Assembly: GCA_948146395.1 (NCBI GenBank)
Contig: OX411559.1
Span: 40,636,432-40,700,431 of the forward strand
Reading direction: 5' to 3'
DNA from: Fragum whitleyi
Taxonomy: Eukaryota; Mollusca; Bivalvia; Cardiida; Cardiidae
Length of the DNA stretch: 64,000 nt
Part shown: piece by piece, positions 44,850 through 57,800 of the stretch
How positions within the stretch are numbered: the first letter of the stretch is position 1
Layout of the letters: each line of letters starts with the position of its first letter
The notes under the pieces: model-generated
The model's input: the letters and a program-made list of their open reading frames with translations, nothing else
Told to the model about the DNA's origin: nothing
Databases searched by the model: none
Translations under genes and position numbers: made by a program

Positions 44850-46010
44850 ATTTAAACTTGGTAAAGTGTTTTAAACCCCCCCCCCCCTTAATAGATTAAA
44901 AGATGTATCTTCAAATAAATAAAAAGAAAGCATAAGCAAAAGCATAAGCATAAAGTTACTTCTTTTCCCACAATATATCGACCCACAAGATAGTGTCTTC
45001 TTAATTGAATCATTTTTCATTGTCTCCTGCTACTTGTTTAAATTTGGAGCAGCCTAAAATTCGACAAATTGAAAACGTGTTTCAAGTAAACTTGCCAGCG
45101 GAAGCGCGTCGGTGTCTAACCTGTTTTATTTTAAAGATTATTTTTAGATATTTAAGTTATTTTCTTAAGTCATACAAACAACTCTATTGAAGTAAGATGT
45201 GTAAGACTCACAGGCGATTGTTATATAATTCTGAAACTGTGTGACAACCGAACATTTTGACTTGGTGTGTTAATGGGAGAAAAGTAACAAATAGTTACAC
45301 ACGTATTTGAATATAAATCGAGGTTTTCACAAAAACACTGTTTATTTCTTAAACAATGGACAAGGGACAGAGGTAATTTATTTTTTCATTCAATGTCTTA
45401 TATCTAAAATTACATAATATGATACGCTTTTAAATGGCTCCGTTTACTCAAGAGATATTTTTCTACACTCGAATTTTTATAATCAGCTTTATCTAGGGCT
45501 TTATGCGTGTAAGACTGTGTTAGGTCTCTATATTTGTAAGTACGCTTAGCATAGTCTTGAATTCATTTCTCAGTTTGATGGGTAAGCAATAATATTTCTC
45601 TATCAGAGCAACATGTGCTTGAAAGATTATTTTGCTTTCACTGAGTTGAAAGATATGAAAAAAAAAAACTTAACACGAATCCTAAATTGTGGGTACTCAT
45701 TCGAATCGCCACATAGTAGGGTTTCATTGAGAAATAAAGATTTGAGACTTGCAATACCCCCTTTTAGCTGTAGCCTGACTCCATTTCCCGGAGATTTTTT
45801 ATTAGATCTAAAGAGTTTCCTGGTTATCACTGCGGTGAAACACAGTTTGTTCTGAATAAGTGTCATTTTATAAAGAATTCCCATTCTTAAATTTTTATCG
45901 GGTACACTTAAATAAATCCATTTTTCAAATCCGATGATTTCTCTACAAAGTTTCAAGGCATTACAATTTCCCCATCGAATATTGCCACATTCAGTCCAAT
46001 GTCACAGGAA
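44850..46010. other. Intergenic, nothing recognised
   Basis: C9 run near 44,879; no supported exon. ATGGACAAGGGACAGAG followed by GTAATT (45,356) resembles a tiny first exon but does not join MBOAT exon A in frame. Confidence 0.4.
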
Positions 46011-46013
46011 TTA

Positions 46014-46419
46014 CAGTTATCAACATCGTGAAATTGACGAGATGAATGATTTAAGATTGATTTGGAATGAAATTTAATGAATTGAAGGAGCGGCTTTTGA
46101 GTGAAATTAAAGGGAGCGACATTATTACCCCACTTTAATAAAATATACATACAAGTTCTATAAATAGCCTCCTATTTCTTCAAGAACCAATCAGAAGCTT
46201 ACAATTTTAATTATGTCAACGAAATCGCGATTTTTCTAAGTAGATTTATTTAAGGGCGTTTTTAAATGGTTTTATTGAGTGTTTTGAATGAGTGAATGAA
46301 TGAATGAATGAATGATTGAATGATTGGATGAATGGAGCGTTGAATGAATGGAGCGTTGAATGAGCGATTAAGAATGGTTTTGAATGAGATGGTTTTCAAT
46401 TTCACAATTTTGTTTATTG
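46014..46419. mobile_element. Tc1-like MITE, core deleted
   Basis: Starts CAGTTATCAACATCGTG with TA before it; ends 'caatttcacaattttg..tattg'. The right arm has an expanded GAATGAAT repeat (46,288-46,360). Confidence 0.7.
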
Positions 46420-46429
46420 TAACTTGATA

Positions 46430-46742
46430 CAGTTAACAACATCGTGAAATTGACTAGGTGAATGATTTTGGAATGATACTGGGATGAAGTTTTACTTCTC
46501 TGTTTCTGTGGACCAATCAGACACTTTAAAATCAACATCAGCCAATAAAATTGTAGAGTGATTTGATCGATTTGAATTTAAAGCTGATCGTCTTGAACGA
46601 TTCTGAAACTTTTTTTTTTATCATTTCGGATCGTTTTTGATCGATTCGAGTGAGTATTTAGAATGAACGAATGGAGCGCTGAGTGAGTGATTTAGAGTGG
46701 TTTTGATCGGAATGATTGTCAATTTCAAGATGTAACTAACTT
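46430..46742. mobile_element. Tc1-like MITE, short copy
   Basis: Starts CAGTTAACAACATCGTG just 10 bp after the previous MITE. The GGGAGGTAA core is missing; the right end reads 'caatttcaagatgtaactaac'. Confidence 0.7.
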
Positions 46743-46854
46743 TAGCATTTTTGTAAGTCATAGTGATCAGCTCTGAATATCAAACTAACTAAAACAGTTT
46801 TAACTTTGCTACTGAATATGGTTACTTTCCGACCAATAGTACTCGGGGAGGAAA

Positions 46855-47462
46855 CTTTTTTTTTGTGTGTGTGTGGGGGGGGGGGGGGTGTTTGGGGCTT
46901 TTTTGGGTCAGAATTGTTGTCTTCATGAAATCTTGGTTAACTTTGAAATTGGGTCAAGTGGGGTAGAAAATGAGGTCAAGGGGTCAAATATTTTATAAAA
47001 ACTTTGTTGACACTCAAGAGGCCGTATTTTTTGCCAAACCAACCTGAAAATTTGTCAGAATGATCGTCTTAGTGAAATCTAAGTCCAGTTCGAAATTGGA
47101 TCAAGAGGGGTCAAAAATGAGAGCATAGAAAAAAACATGTATGAACTCTAGAGGCGTTACTTTTTGCCTAATTAACCTGAGGATTGGTTAGGATAATTGT
47201 CTTGATCAAATCTAGGTCAAGCTCGAAATTTAGTAAAGTGGGTTCAAAAATTAGGTCAAGGGGTCGAATCCTAGAAAAAACCAGGTAGATACTGTAGAGG
47301 CTATATTTTTACCCCAATCAACCTGAAAATTGTTCAGAATAATTATCTTAATGAAATTTCAGTCAATTTTGAATTTGGACTAAGTGTGGTTATAAACAAG
47401 GTCAAGAGGCCCAGATTTTAAGACAGTTAACTCAGGAGAGCGATTTAGGGCCACTATGGCCA
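46855..47462 (+). mobile_element. Pearl-like tandem array (family P5)
   Basis: A T/GT/G homopolymer tract (46,855-46,890) leads into about four ~120-bp units with 'accaacctgaaaatttgtcag', 'tcttagtgaaatct' and 'gggtcaaaaatgag'. The tail 'aggagagcgatttagggcca' plus CTATGGCCAT is a hairpin common at 3' ends of mollusc pearl-like repeats. Confidence 0.6.
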
Positions 47463-47587
47463 TCGTGTTTACCAAAGAAAGGGCTTCTTTCATACATAGG
47501 CACCGTTGGTGAAGGCGCTAACGTTGATGTTGGCATTGACGTGTGCGTGACAAACATTACTCTAGTCAAATCTTTATTGTTATTCAG

Positions 47588-47688
47588 TGAATATCGTCGC
47601 TATAATTCCAAAACCTTGTAACTATAGCTTTGCTCAAGCTGTAGTTACGAGGTTTTAGAATAGCATCGACGATATATATACTTGAAAC
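47588..47688. repeat. Hairpin, about 45-bp arms
   Basis: 'atatcgtcgctataattcc' and 'aaaaccttgtaactatagct' oppose 'agctgtagttacgaggtttt' and 'agcatcgacgatat'. A related hairpin is at 22,660-22,725. Confidence 0.65.
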
Positions 47689-47689
47689 T

Positions 47690-50095
47690 TAGCGTGTGTG
47701 TAACATCCAAAGAACTATCAAGACTATCAAGGTAATTACAGAAAATAAGGGATGAATGACATTGGATAGCAATTTAATTTTAGACATAAGGCGTTTTATT
47801 GCAGCAGTGCTTTTACCATGAATTTCACTTGTTTGTCTCACTTTTGTGGGTTCGTTACTCACTTTTTATTGTATAAAAGATTTACTCATTTACAGGTCTA
47901 ACAAAACCATTTTATTTAGAAATTCAGCATTGAAACTGACAAGAGTCCATAAATTTACGAATTGTACAATTCTAGTGCTGTATTTCTTGGATGTATGAAA
48001 ATGACATGATTATCAATGAATTTTGTCGGTCTTATAAGTGGTTAGATTTTTCATACATCTAAAAGTGAGTAACAGACGCACAAAAGTGAGACCACTGCAA
48101 AAATGATAAAGACAATCTAATGGCTGATCCAGTTTCTGACTTGCACAAGCTATAGACAACCTCTGCACTTTTTTCCAGAATTCGTTCGACCAAGCTACAG
48201 GAGCCGATGGAGGGGTACGTACATTGAATTTGTGGCTTTTTTGTATGGGATGAAAAGGGTTTATTTTGATCCGCTATCATTTCTTCTCTCCATCTGTCAG
48301 TCCGAAATTAGCAAACTTTTTCAAACTGTTCATCAAAATGTAGAAAAACTAAGTAATCTTAGAGTTAAGAAAGGAACTGTTCTTAAATTATATACCAAAC
48401 TATTGTTTTAAGAAGAATGTGATAAAACAAGTTTTAAACTTAGAAGAGAGCTTTAATACAGGATCAATCTTTATTCGCTTATTTCGCAGTGCGTTTGCTT
48501 ATCATCATGCGAATTGTACTTAAATTGAAGTCGTTATGAAATTCGAGATGTGTTGATATTTTCAGTTACAATGACTGACCCTGTGTTTGTATGTATCGTG
48601 TTCTGCATACTTCCTTCGCTACTGTTTATCAATTTTATCAAGGAAATTATCTTTTATCAATCTATCTGATGAACGCTTTATATGTCGGCGAAATTTTTGG
48701 GTAGTATATGCGACTCTTTAGATGCAAACAAACTGCAGCCATATTGAATGACCTTTTTATATAAAGTCATTTAGTTAATTATGGAACAGAGACACTGTTA
48801 TTTGATTAAATCATGCAGGAAATATGACCGACTATCTAAAACAACCATAAATGACTGGCTTCCCATATATACTGTCACCCAATATGACCAAGTGTGATTT
48901 CTGAAGATAAGGTGTAGGTTATCAAAGATGGCTGACTATCTAGAAATATTGACTTATGCAAACGAGATTATTAAAGGCATACGCGCGCAAATAATTTTGT
49001 CGACAGAAAAAGCTTAAGCAAAAGTATGCAAAAAAATCGGGAGTCATCGTATCCGATTTTGAGATATTGACCCTTGAAAAAAACCGCATTTCTATACAAC
49101 TTTTCACTGATTTTCAAGTGATTTTGTAGATCGATGTATAGTTCGCTTAATCTCCATTTTCTCTGACATTAAATACTCTCTTGAAATAAAAGTTTCTGAA
49201 ACATTTAAGGATGAAATTACGGATTCCCTTGATACATTTCTGAAGGCTTTGCTAAATTTTTTGTCCATGAACAGATGAACCCGGTGAGGGTAGTAAAAAA
49301 ATAGTATCTTTTCCTGAATTTCGCGTAATTTTTTGTACTTAACCTTAAAAATTATCAAAGGTGGTCAACAGTTTTCTTTTCAATTTAGCACTCATACAGT
49401 GCATTCAAATCCAATCTAGTTCGATAATGAAAAATGATATGTAACCGTGCTTTTTTAAGAGCAATACGCTTATTTCCAAGTCAACCGTAGGGATTCTTAA
49501 CATCGATGTCGGAAACCAACGTTGACGACGTCGTTTTGTGTTGATACGCATACAGAACACATCGCGCTTATCTTCAACGTCGGCCATATTTTTTCAGATT
49601 TGTGTTGTCTACAGACCTAGGCAACATATTTAAACATATTTCTTGTTCGGTTTATAAAGACAGAGGCGCTTTGAACTATGGATAAAATGGGAAAAAACAT
49701 TAAAAGACAGACAAAGGTCTGAATTTAACCAAGCAAAACATCGAAAAGATGGATTAGTTTGTCGTTCGGTTACCAAAGCATTGAAAATACAGCTTAAACA
49801 TCGCTATAGTAAGGAGTTTTTGACACCTAAAGATAATGAAACAAAATTCTATAATACTGCATATATCAGTAAAACCATAAACGCACGCATTTTCCACATC
49901 ATTTTCTTAGTTGGTGGTTTCGAAAAGTTAAAATGATGATTATACGAAAATAATGAAATGGATAAACAGATAAAGTTTTTTCCTGTCTACAGTCTTTAGA
50001 GTTGAAGTTGAACATGGGCCTACCATTCTATCCTAGCTAACATTTTTCTTGCGGAGTCCGTACAGCGTCTGTTACCCTAAAATTGCTGCGTCCTA
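47690..50095. other. Intergenic, nothing recognised
   Basis: A first exon of the MBOAT gene could lie here but none is convincing. A 60-codon minus-strand frame at 49,405-49,587 overlaps AACGTTGR/CGACGTCG-rich sequence and looks repeat-derived. Confidence 0.4.
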
Positions 50096-50345
50096 CAGCC
50101 AAGAACATCGTGAAATTGACAAAAGGAATGATTTTACAATGAAATGAATAAGTGGAATTTGCGATTTTTGAATGAATTTAACATTTTTGGTTGAAAGTGG
50201 TCGGTCAAATATAATGACGTCATATTAAATAAATAGATTTTTAAAATTCAAGTTGGTCAATGAAATCAATGAATGATTGGAGTGCTCCTGAATTTATCCT
50301 AAAATTATCCGCTTCGTTTCACAACCATTTCGATCAATTTTAGAA
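50096..50345. mobile_element. Tc1-like MITE, partial
   Basis: Left end CAGCCAAGAACATCGTG after TA; the arms are recognisable, the right end is lost. About 220 bp upstream of MBOAT exon A. Confidence 0.55.
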
Positions 50346-50563
50346 CAAACGGAGTTATGTTTCCTGATTTTGAAATGTATCACCGCTATGCAGTGCATCA
50401 TTTACGCGCGTATGCCTTTTAAAGGTATTTCGAAATGGTGGCCATATTTTTTGCATTGAGTGTTTCGTTGATAATTTCTGTGATGAAACCAATTTAATAA
50501 AGATTTTGTTTGATGATCTTTAAAAAAGTATCATCCCAAAAATCTTTTTGTTTTACATTTCAG

Positions 50564-50709
50564 ACGATATTTATGATTGGAGAAGTGTTGAGCTTGCTAT
50601 GTGCTATTGTTTACTTTAAATGCCTGCCTGCTAGTCTTTCCTATACGAACACTCGACACATTGCAGCTATTACTTTGGGGCTAGGGATTGGCTTCTTTTG
50701 CTTTGGAAG
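50564..50709 (+). CDS. MBOAT1/2: MBOAT exon A
   Basis: Acceptor 'tttacatttcag', donor 'ggaag|gtaaat'. Encodes TIFMIGEVLSLLCAIVYF and LGLGIGFFCFG, two hydrophobic segments. Confidence 0.87.
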
Positions 50710-53700
50710 GTAAATACCCATTCTTGTTTTTTCGTAATACTCATTAAAAATGACAGTATGAAATTGCTTAAATGAAGAGATTATTAATTCTAGATAATTC
50801 ATAATCATTCTGAATAATGAATTTATTACAGTGAGTTATCTTCGCCTTAATGCACAAAGGGATTTTGTCGGTTATTGCAAGTTCGATCATCACTTCGTCA
50901 CGTCAAAGATTTAACGTTATTGTAGTTCATTTGAGACTTTTTAGACATTTTCTAAGCGGGCTTCATCGATGGTTGTTTAACAAGCTTTTATAATATGACC
51001 TACGTCTCGGGAGTGAAATAAACCCGTTGAATAGCTCTGCTTTTACCTCAGACCTTGTTTATAACGTTGCTTAAAATGCATTATACTTTTCTTATTTACA
51101 GTGAATATTTACTGGTAGTTTTACAAGCCATTTTGTGTTACTTAGGTATGCTGCTTTTACCACAGAATTTGTTACAAACGTAAGTTCATTGATAGATGAT
51201 TTCTTTAAGAAACATTTTTGCATGTATTTTAGAGCCTGTCTACATATTTATCAGGTCGTTGAAATCCTATTTTAGCTCACATACTTAAACATTGGGCTAT
51301 AACCACAAACGCAATGATAATAATGTTAATATTTTTATGGGAGAAGCATAATCTCATAAACAAACTTCTTTTCCTGTAAAGATGTTTGTTATTTGTCATT
51401 GATTTTATGAAGGGAAAACTTTATTTTTGAGAGGATATTCATCTCATTCTAGAACAAGAATTAATACCGTGGGCATATTGCTTCTTCTACACTTTTCCAT
51501 TTCTTTACATAAATGAATATAAAAAAAATGCCCTGCGTTCATAAGTACTATGTTAGCAAACATTTTTGAATTTGTACCCTGCTCTGCACGTATACTGAGA
51601 TACGACATAGGCAACCATTTCTAAAAATCTCCATGGATGATATATCATCCCAAAAGCAAGGCTTGAATTTTGTATCATATATGTAATGTATGAATTTTCA
51701 GGGGTACATTGGCATTTTCCATTCTGTATTTGAATATTTACCTATTGTACAGACAACTTGACATACAGGATACACGGGTATTTAGGATTGATGTGTCTGG
51801 GTGAGTTATTAAGTATATCTTTTCGTTTTACTACTTTATAGTTTTTTCTGAGATGCCCCGAGAAATTACTCGTTTTTGTTGTTGCACTCGTCATGCGACT
51901 CTGTTACTCTTACATGATATAATGAACAAAAAATGTTAAAATAATCTCGGCCAAGAGGATAAATTTGAAAATCATTTCGGGATAATTTCATTACTTTGTT
52001 TACTTACTTTTTTCAAACACCGAACAGTTGTTTTTGTGGCCCCACCATTCGGTCCTTAATATCTGGAATAGACATTTTATAGCTTTACTTCCCCTTAGTT
52101 AGTTATAACGACACTGGATAATTTTTTTTATCAGTTGTTTGCATGAAAAATCATTGAAAAGCAAAATACGGTGTTTTAAAATGATCTTACAATGGATCCA
52201 CACTTTACCTTTTCTCTCACTGAAGATGTTTTAATTGAAAAAGAAAGCTATCAACTTACTTTTCAATATCATTCAATTTGCAAATTACTTTTTGACTTGT
52301 TAGAAAATATATTCTGTTTGACTTACAAATAACACCTTTAAATTTAGTGACATGGTAAACTTTGTTATTTGAAAAGAATTGGTTATAGCTCCACTGGCCA
52401 AAGGCCACTAGGTCTATTGTCATGGTGCTGTGTCCGTCGTGCGTTCGAGCACCCGGATGTAAAACTTTCCTTTAAAAACTTCTCCTGGGAAACTACTTCA
52501 TGTATTAAACCAAACTTAAAAGAAATCCTTAGGTAACCATCTTTTAAAATTGTTCAGGAATTCTTGATCCAATAAAAACAAGGCTTGCATATATGATTTT
52601 TTTTTTTAATTAGAATCTCAAAGATGGATATAAACAAAACAATCACAGGAGTGACCAATGACCAGTCTACAAAAAATATTGTGAGAAAATGAAAAAAATT
52701 GTCTTATATGGTCAAGGGTTATTTCTTTATAAATTATGTAGTGAAAACTGTGTCAATCATTTTCTCAGAATCTAACGTATGAATACATGCAAATTTTCAC
52801 CGGAATGATCTTCTAGTGACCCTTTATCAGTCTATATAAATTATTGTGATCAGACGCAAAACATGTTTTGTTATGGTCAGAGGTCATTTCTTTATATGTT
52901 AAATATTGGAATCTTTGATAATAGTTTTTTCATAACCTAATGGATGGATATTAACACAAGTTCACCGGAATAATCCTTAAGTAACCCTATATATGGCAGC
53001 ACAAATTTATTGTGTTCATGTAAAAAATATGTATTAAATGATTTTTTAGAAACGTCATCATGTGACTTATCATTTCTTCTAGAAATAAGAAAAGAGTCAT
53101 TTAAATGACTTATAAAATAATTTCTTCTCATATTAGTAGAATCAGGGCTGTGGAGCAAATCAGTCGCTCCAGCGGCTTTAGTTATGTAAGTGCAAGACTA
53201 CTATTTCAAGTTTCTACTTGTACAGATTTATCATCTTTATTTACAGAACCCTGATGATTGCTACAGAGAAAGTAACAAGTATGGCTTTCGGAATCGCAGA
53301 TGGACAGAAAAAGGAATCTATGAGTAACTTACGAAAAAGATTTATCTTGAAGTAAGATCCATTAAACAAGTTAATTGAAAATCTATTTGTTATTAAAAAG
53401 TAATTGTCATTTGTAAATGCATGCATTTTATGGATATATTATTTCGGCGATTTTCTATTTGCAAGACAATCACTCCAAGATGCAAATCATCATAATTCTT
53501 CAACTTAGTGATTTTTAGCTCCACTGGCTGAAAGCCACTGGGGCTATTGTCATGGCCTTGTGTCCGTCGTGCGTCCGTCCGTACGTGCGTCCGTGCGTCC
53601 GTGCGTCCGGTCGTAAACTTTTTCTTTAAAAATCTTCTCCTCAGAAACTACTGGATGGATTTCAACCAAATTTCACAGAAATGATCCTTGGGTGACCCTC

Positions 53701-54740
53701 TTTCAAAGTTGTTCAAGAAATTTTGATCCAATGAAAAACATGAATTTAATGGGCGTGGCTAATTTCCAAATATGGTAAAAAGTGACTTTTCTCAGGTTCT
53801 AACAGATGGATATCAGCCAAATTTTACATGAATGATCCTTGGGTGACCCTTTATCAGCCTACCAAAAATTATTGTGATTGGATGAAAAATATGTATTTTA
53901 TGGTCGGAGGTCATTTCTCTAAATGTTATATAGTGGAAACTTTGAAAATCATTTTATCTGAATCCAACTGATGGATATCAACCAAATTTTACATGAATGA
54001 TCCTTGGGTGACCCTTTATCAGTCTAACAAAAATTATTGTGATTTGATGAAAAATATGTATTTTATAGGCGGAGGTCATTTCTCTATATGTTATATAGTG
54101 GAAACTTTGAAAATCATTTTCTCAGAATCTAAATGATAGATATCAACCAAATTTTACATGAATGATCCTTGGGTGACCCTTTATCAGTCTATCAAAAATT
54201 ATTGTGATCGGATGAAAAATATGTATTTTATAGGCGGAGGTCATTTCTCTATATGTTATATAGTGGAAACTTTGAAAATCATTTTCTCAGAATCTAAATG
54301 ATAGATATCAACAAAATTTTACATGAATGATCCTTGGGTTACCCTTTATCAGTCTACTAAAAATTATTGTGATCGGATGAAAAATATGTATTTTATGGGG
54401 GAGGTCATTTCTCTATATGTTATATAGTGCAAACTTTGAAAATCATTTTCTCAGAATCTAAATGATGGATATCAATCAAAATTCATTAGTATGATCCTCG
54501 GGTGATCCATTATCATTCAGCCAAAAATTATTGTGATTTGAAGAAAAATATGTCTTTTATGGGCGGAGGTCATTTCTCTATATATGTTATAATAGTGGAA
54601 AATTTGAAAATCTTTTCAACATCAGTAGAAGCCAAAATATCTAAAAATCTAGTCAAAACTTAGATTTGCTATTACAAGAAATTCAAGCCTGTGGAGCGAC
54701 ACAAGCCATTCATGGCTTTCTAGTTTAATTTCTGGCACTG

Positions 54741-54814
<74 letters not shown>

Positions 54815-57800
54815 CAAAAAATTAAACAATCGATATATCATTTCATGAAATTCTTTTGCTTTTTATTTCATATAAGGAGTTTTCTTAATACTTAAAGAGA
54901 ACAACTATTTGTTTGTTACGGTTTAAAAAGCATACAATTATCATTTCATTCAACAGCCAAAGAATGCATATAAAGGAAAAATATCGTAGAACAGATATAT
55001 TCTAGACACATATAGTTGAAATATCCTTATATCAATTACTTATAGCTTTGAATACTTCTTCTTTTATTTAGAATTGCAATGAAATGTTTTATAGATGATC
55101 GATGATAAATAGAGAATAACATGTTAGTGTCTTAAAATATCAATGTTATCTGATCGAGATTTGGAGAATTTATCTTGACGAGGCTTTGCAGAGTCATGAT
55201 AATTTCTCACATCCGAGACTAGATAAAATTGATCTTCTAAGACACTCACATGTAATTCTATTTATCATGCAATCTTTTTTCAGCGATCTATTATAATAAA
55301 CCCTTAAAAATCAAAGCAATTCGGTTGAAGGTGTATGCATATTCTATCTAAAAATAGACTGCCTTATATTATGTTATGTTATCAACAGGTGATATCAGGT
55401 CAATATGGGCCTCATTGCATGATATTTGCATTTATCGTCTTTTTGAATAACTCTTTTCAAGCCTTGATCACTTTATGTAATCACAAAATTAATGTATGAA
55501 AACAAGCTAATTGATAAGCTCTATTTCAGAAAAGTTCCGTCCACTTTGGAGTATTTTAGCTACATGCTTTGTTTTCAAGGCCTGATAGCTGGCCCTCTGA
55601 TTTTCTACAATGATTACATAACCTACATACAGGAAACCAATGTTGAAAAAATGGAAGAACAAAATGGAAACTCCAAAGAACAGAAGGTATCTTACTTAAA
55701 TGCAAAGAAGTTGCAATTGAAAAAAAACAACTTTTTTTTTCACTTTTTTTGTGTTGTATTTTTTTGAAAAAAGTGGGGAAAACAGGAGTTGAAGCATGGT
55801 TATGGAAACGTAAAATTCAACAAAAACTTGAAACAAAATAGGGCTCGTTTTCTTAAACTTCTAATGAAAAAAGTAATCTTTAATTAAAACCATAAATCTT
55901 ACCCGCTGTTTTTATTCATCGTTAGATTCTGTCTTAAAATATCTTATGAGAAACGTCCTTAGAAGACGATTCAAATGAGATGATGCATGGCAGAATTTCA
56001 TTTTTAGTTTCTCCTGTAGAAGAAACTTTTATTTTCCACTTACGCAAAAAAATGATCGTAAGATGTTTAGTGAAACAGGCCCCATATCTCGAAACAATAA
56101 TTGGGTTTATATGAAATGATAGGGGCATGTGTAACACACAAAAAAAGGTCATACCAAAAGCTGGTTGTAATTTCAACGATTTGACACAAGCTTGTGTTTT
56201 GTCTCCAACAATTAATTGATATTGTCGATTCCTTTCTTACAGTTAACAACATCGTGAAATTGACAATATGAAGAATTTTGAAATGATTTACGAATGATAT
56301 TGAATGAGTGTGTGGAGCGAGTTTTGAGTGAATTAAATGGGAGGTAAACCTTTAACACAAAGTTTTGTTCAGGATGAACAAAATAAGCGATATTGATTAC
56401 CTCCCTTTAATAAAAAATGCAGAAAAGTTCTATATATAGCTTCCTATTTCTTCAAGAACCTATGAGACGCTGACAATTTGAATTATGTCAGTGAAATCGC
56501 GATTTTTCTCTTTCAAAATTTATTTTGAATGATGTTGTTGATTCTATATTTTTCAATGGGTATGGACGTTTTTGAATGGTTTGAGTGAGTGTTTGGAATG
56601 AATGAATGGAGCGCTGAATGAGCGATTAAGAGTTGTTTTGATTGAGATTTATGTCATTTTCACGATGTAGATAGCTGTATCACCTTTGTTTAAATGGTTC
56701 TTTTTCATTGATCAGTTGGTGAAAAATCTAAGAGATATACAGTATTTACCCTTTTTCAGGAGAGAAAAGATCTTGTTGTACCTTCACCATATGTAAGTAC
56801 TATATAGCGCACTTTTCTTGACCTTAACCTGACCTCTGTTGTTTTGATAATAAAAACATGTCTTGCGTTCCGGAGAGCAAAGCGCTTGCGAACCTAAGCA
56901 AGAGCTTTCCTATCCTAAACGATGTGCTTGATTGGGGCGCTTGCGATAACGGCTAGCAACGACACGAAGCGACTAGCATAGCGAATAAAAATGGCTGTTA
57001 ACTTGACAATAATAGATTTTCACGAAAATCTCATGTTTTTCGTTTTGTTTGATCATTTAACCACCTGAAGGGCGGGATCTATGAACAGTCATATTTTACT
57101 TTATTGTATAAGCCTAAAAATGTTTTCTGGTGATTTTGTGGGATAAAGCTTTGAGTCGAGTCATTTTTATTGCCTGGCAACTGGGTCATTTTCAGAAAGC
57201 GCGTGCTGTGCATTCAAGATAGCCTGCTCGCTACAAAAACTGTTTACGGGGAGCGCTTTCTTATCCTGAACGCAGGGCTGCCCTGTGTTCAGGATGTAAA
57301 AACGTTTCGTGAGCGCTTTTAGATGATACTCCCCCTTTGCACTTGCACATACGTACAAAGCGAGGTATCCTTTTGAAAATGCTTCGCTAACTTTTTCATC
57401 CTGAACGCATGGTAGATTTATACTACCCTGCCGTGTACGTGCTTTTATAAATGAAGATTACGAAGAGAAATTGCATTCAAGATTTGGAGACTAACTCGCT
57501 ACCAACTGCACTATAAAGGATGTTTAGATTGTTAAAACAATTAAGTAACCAAACAATAAGCATTGCTTTAATTGATTTTATTTATTTTATTGTTGACTAA
57601 ATGTTCATGAGCAATTTTGCATCTACATATAGTTCCGCAAATAAGAGTGAGGTTCGAGAAACCGTTATCTGCAATCATTTTCAATGTAAAATTGATCTTT
57701 GATCACTCACTTGAAATTACAGGTCTGTACATGATATGATTCGAATATATATCATGTTTATTGCTATCAATTGCTCCGCCAATTCTGTGGTAAGAGCAAC

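Noticed and set aside
45356..45372. ATGGACAAGGGACAGAG|GTAATT as first exon of the MBOAT gene
   Set aside because: Joining it to 50,564 shifts the frame and hits a stop after a few codons, and no bridging exon was seen.
49405..49587. 60-codon minus-strand frame starting MADVEDKRDVFC
   Set aside because: It has a tempting start, but no domain and no splice partner, and the DNA is rich in AACGTTGG/CGACGTCG motifs typical of dispersed repeats.
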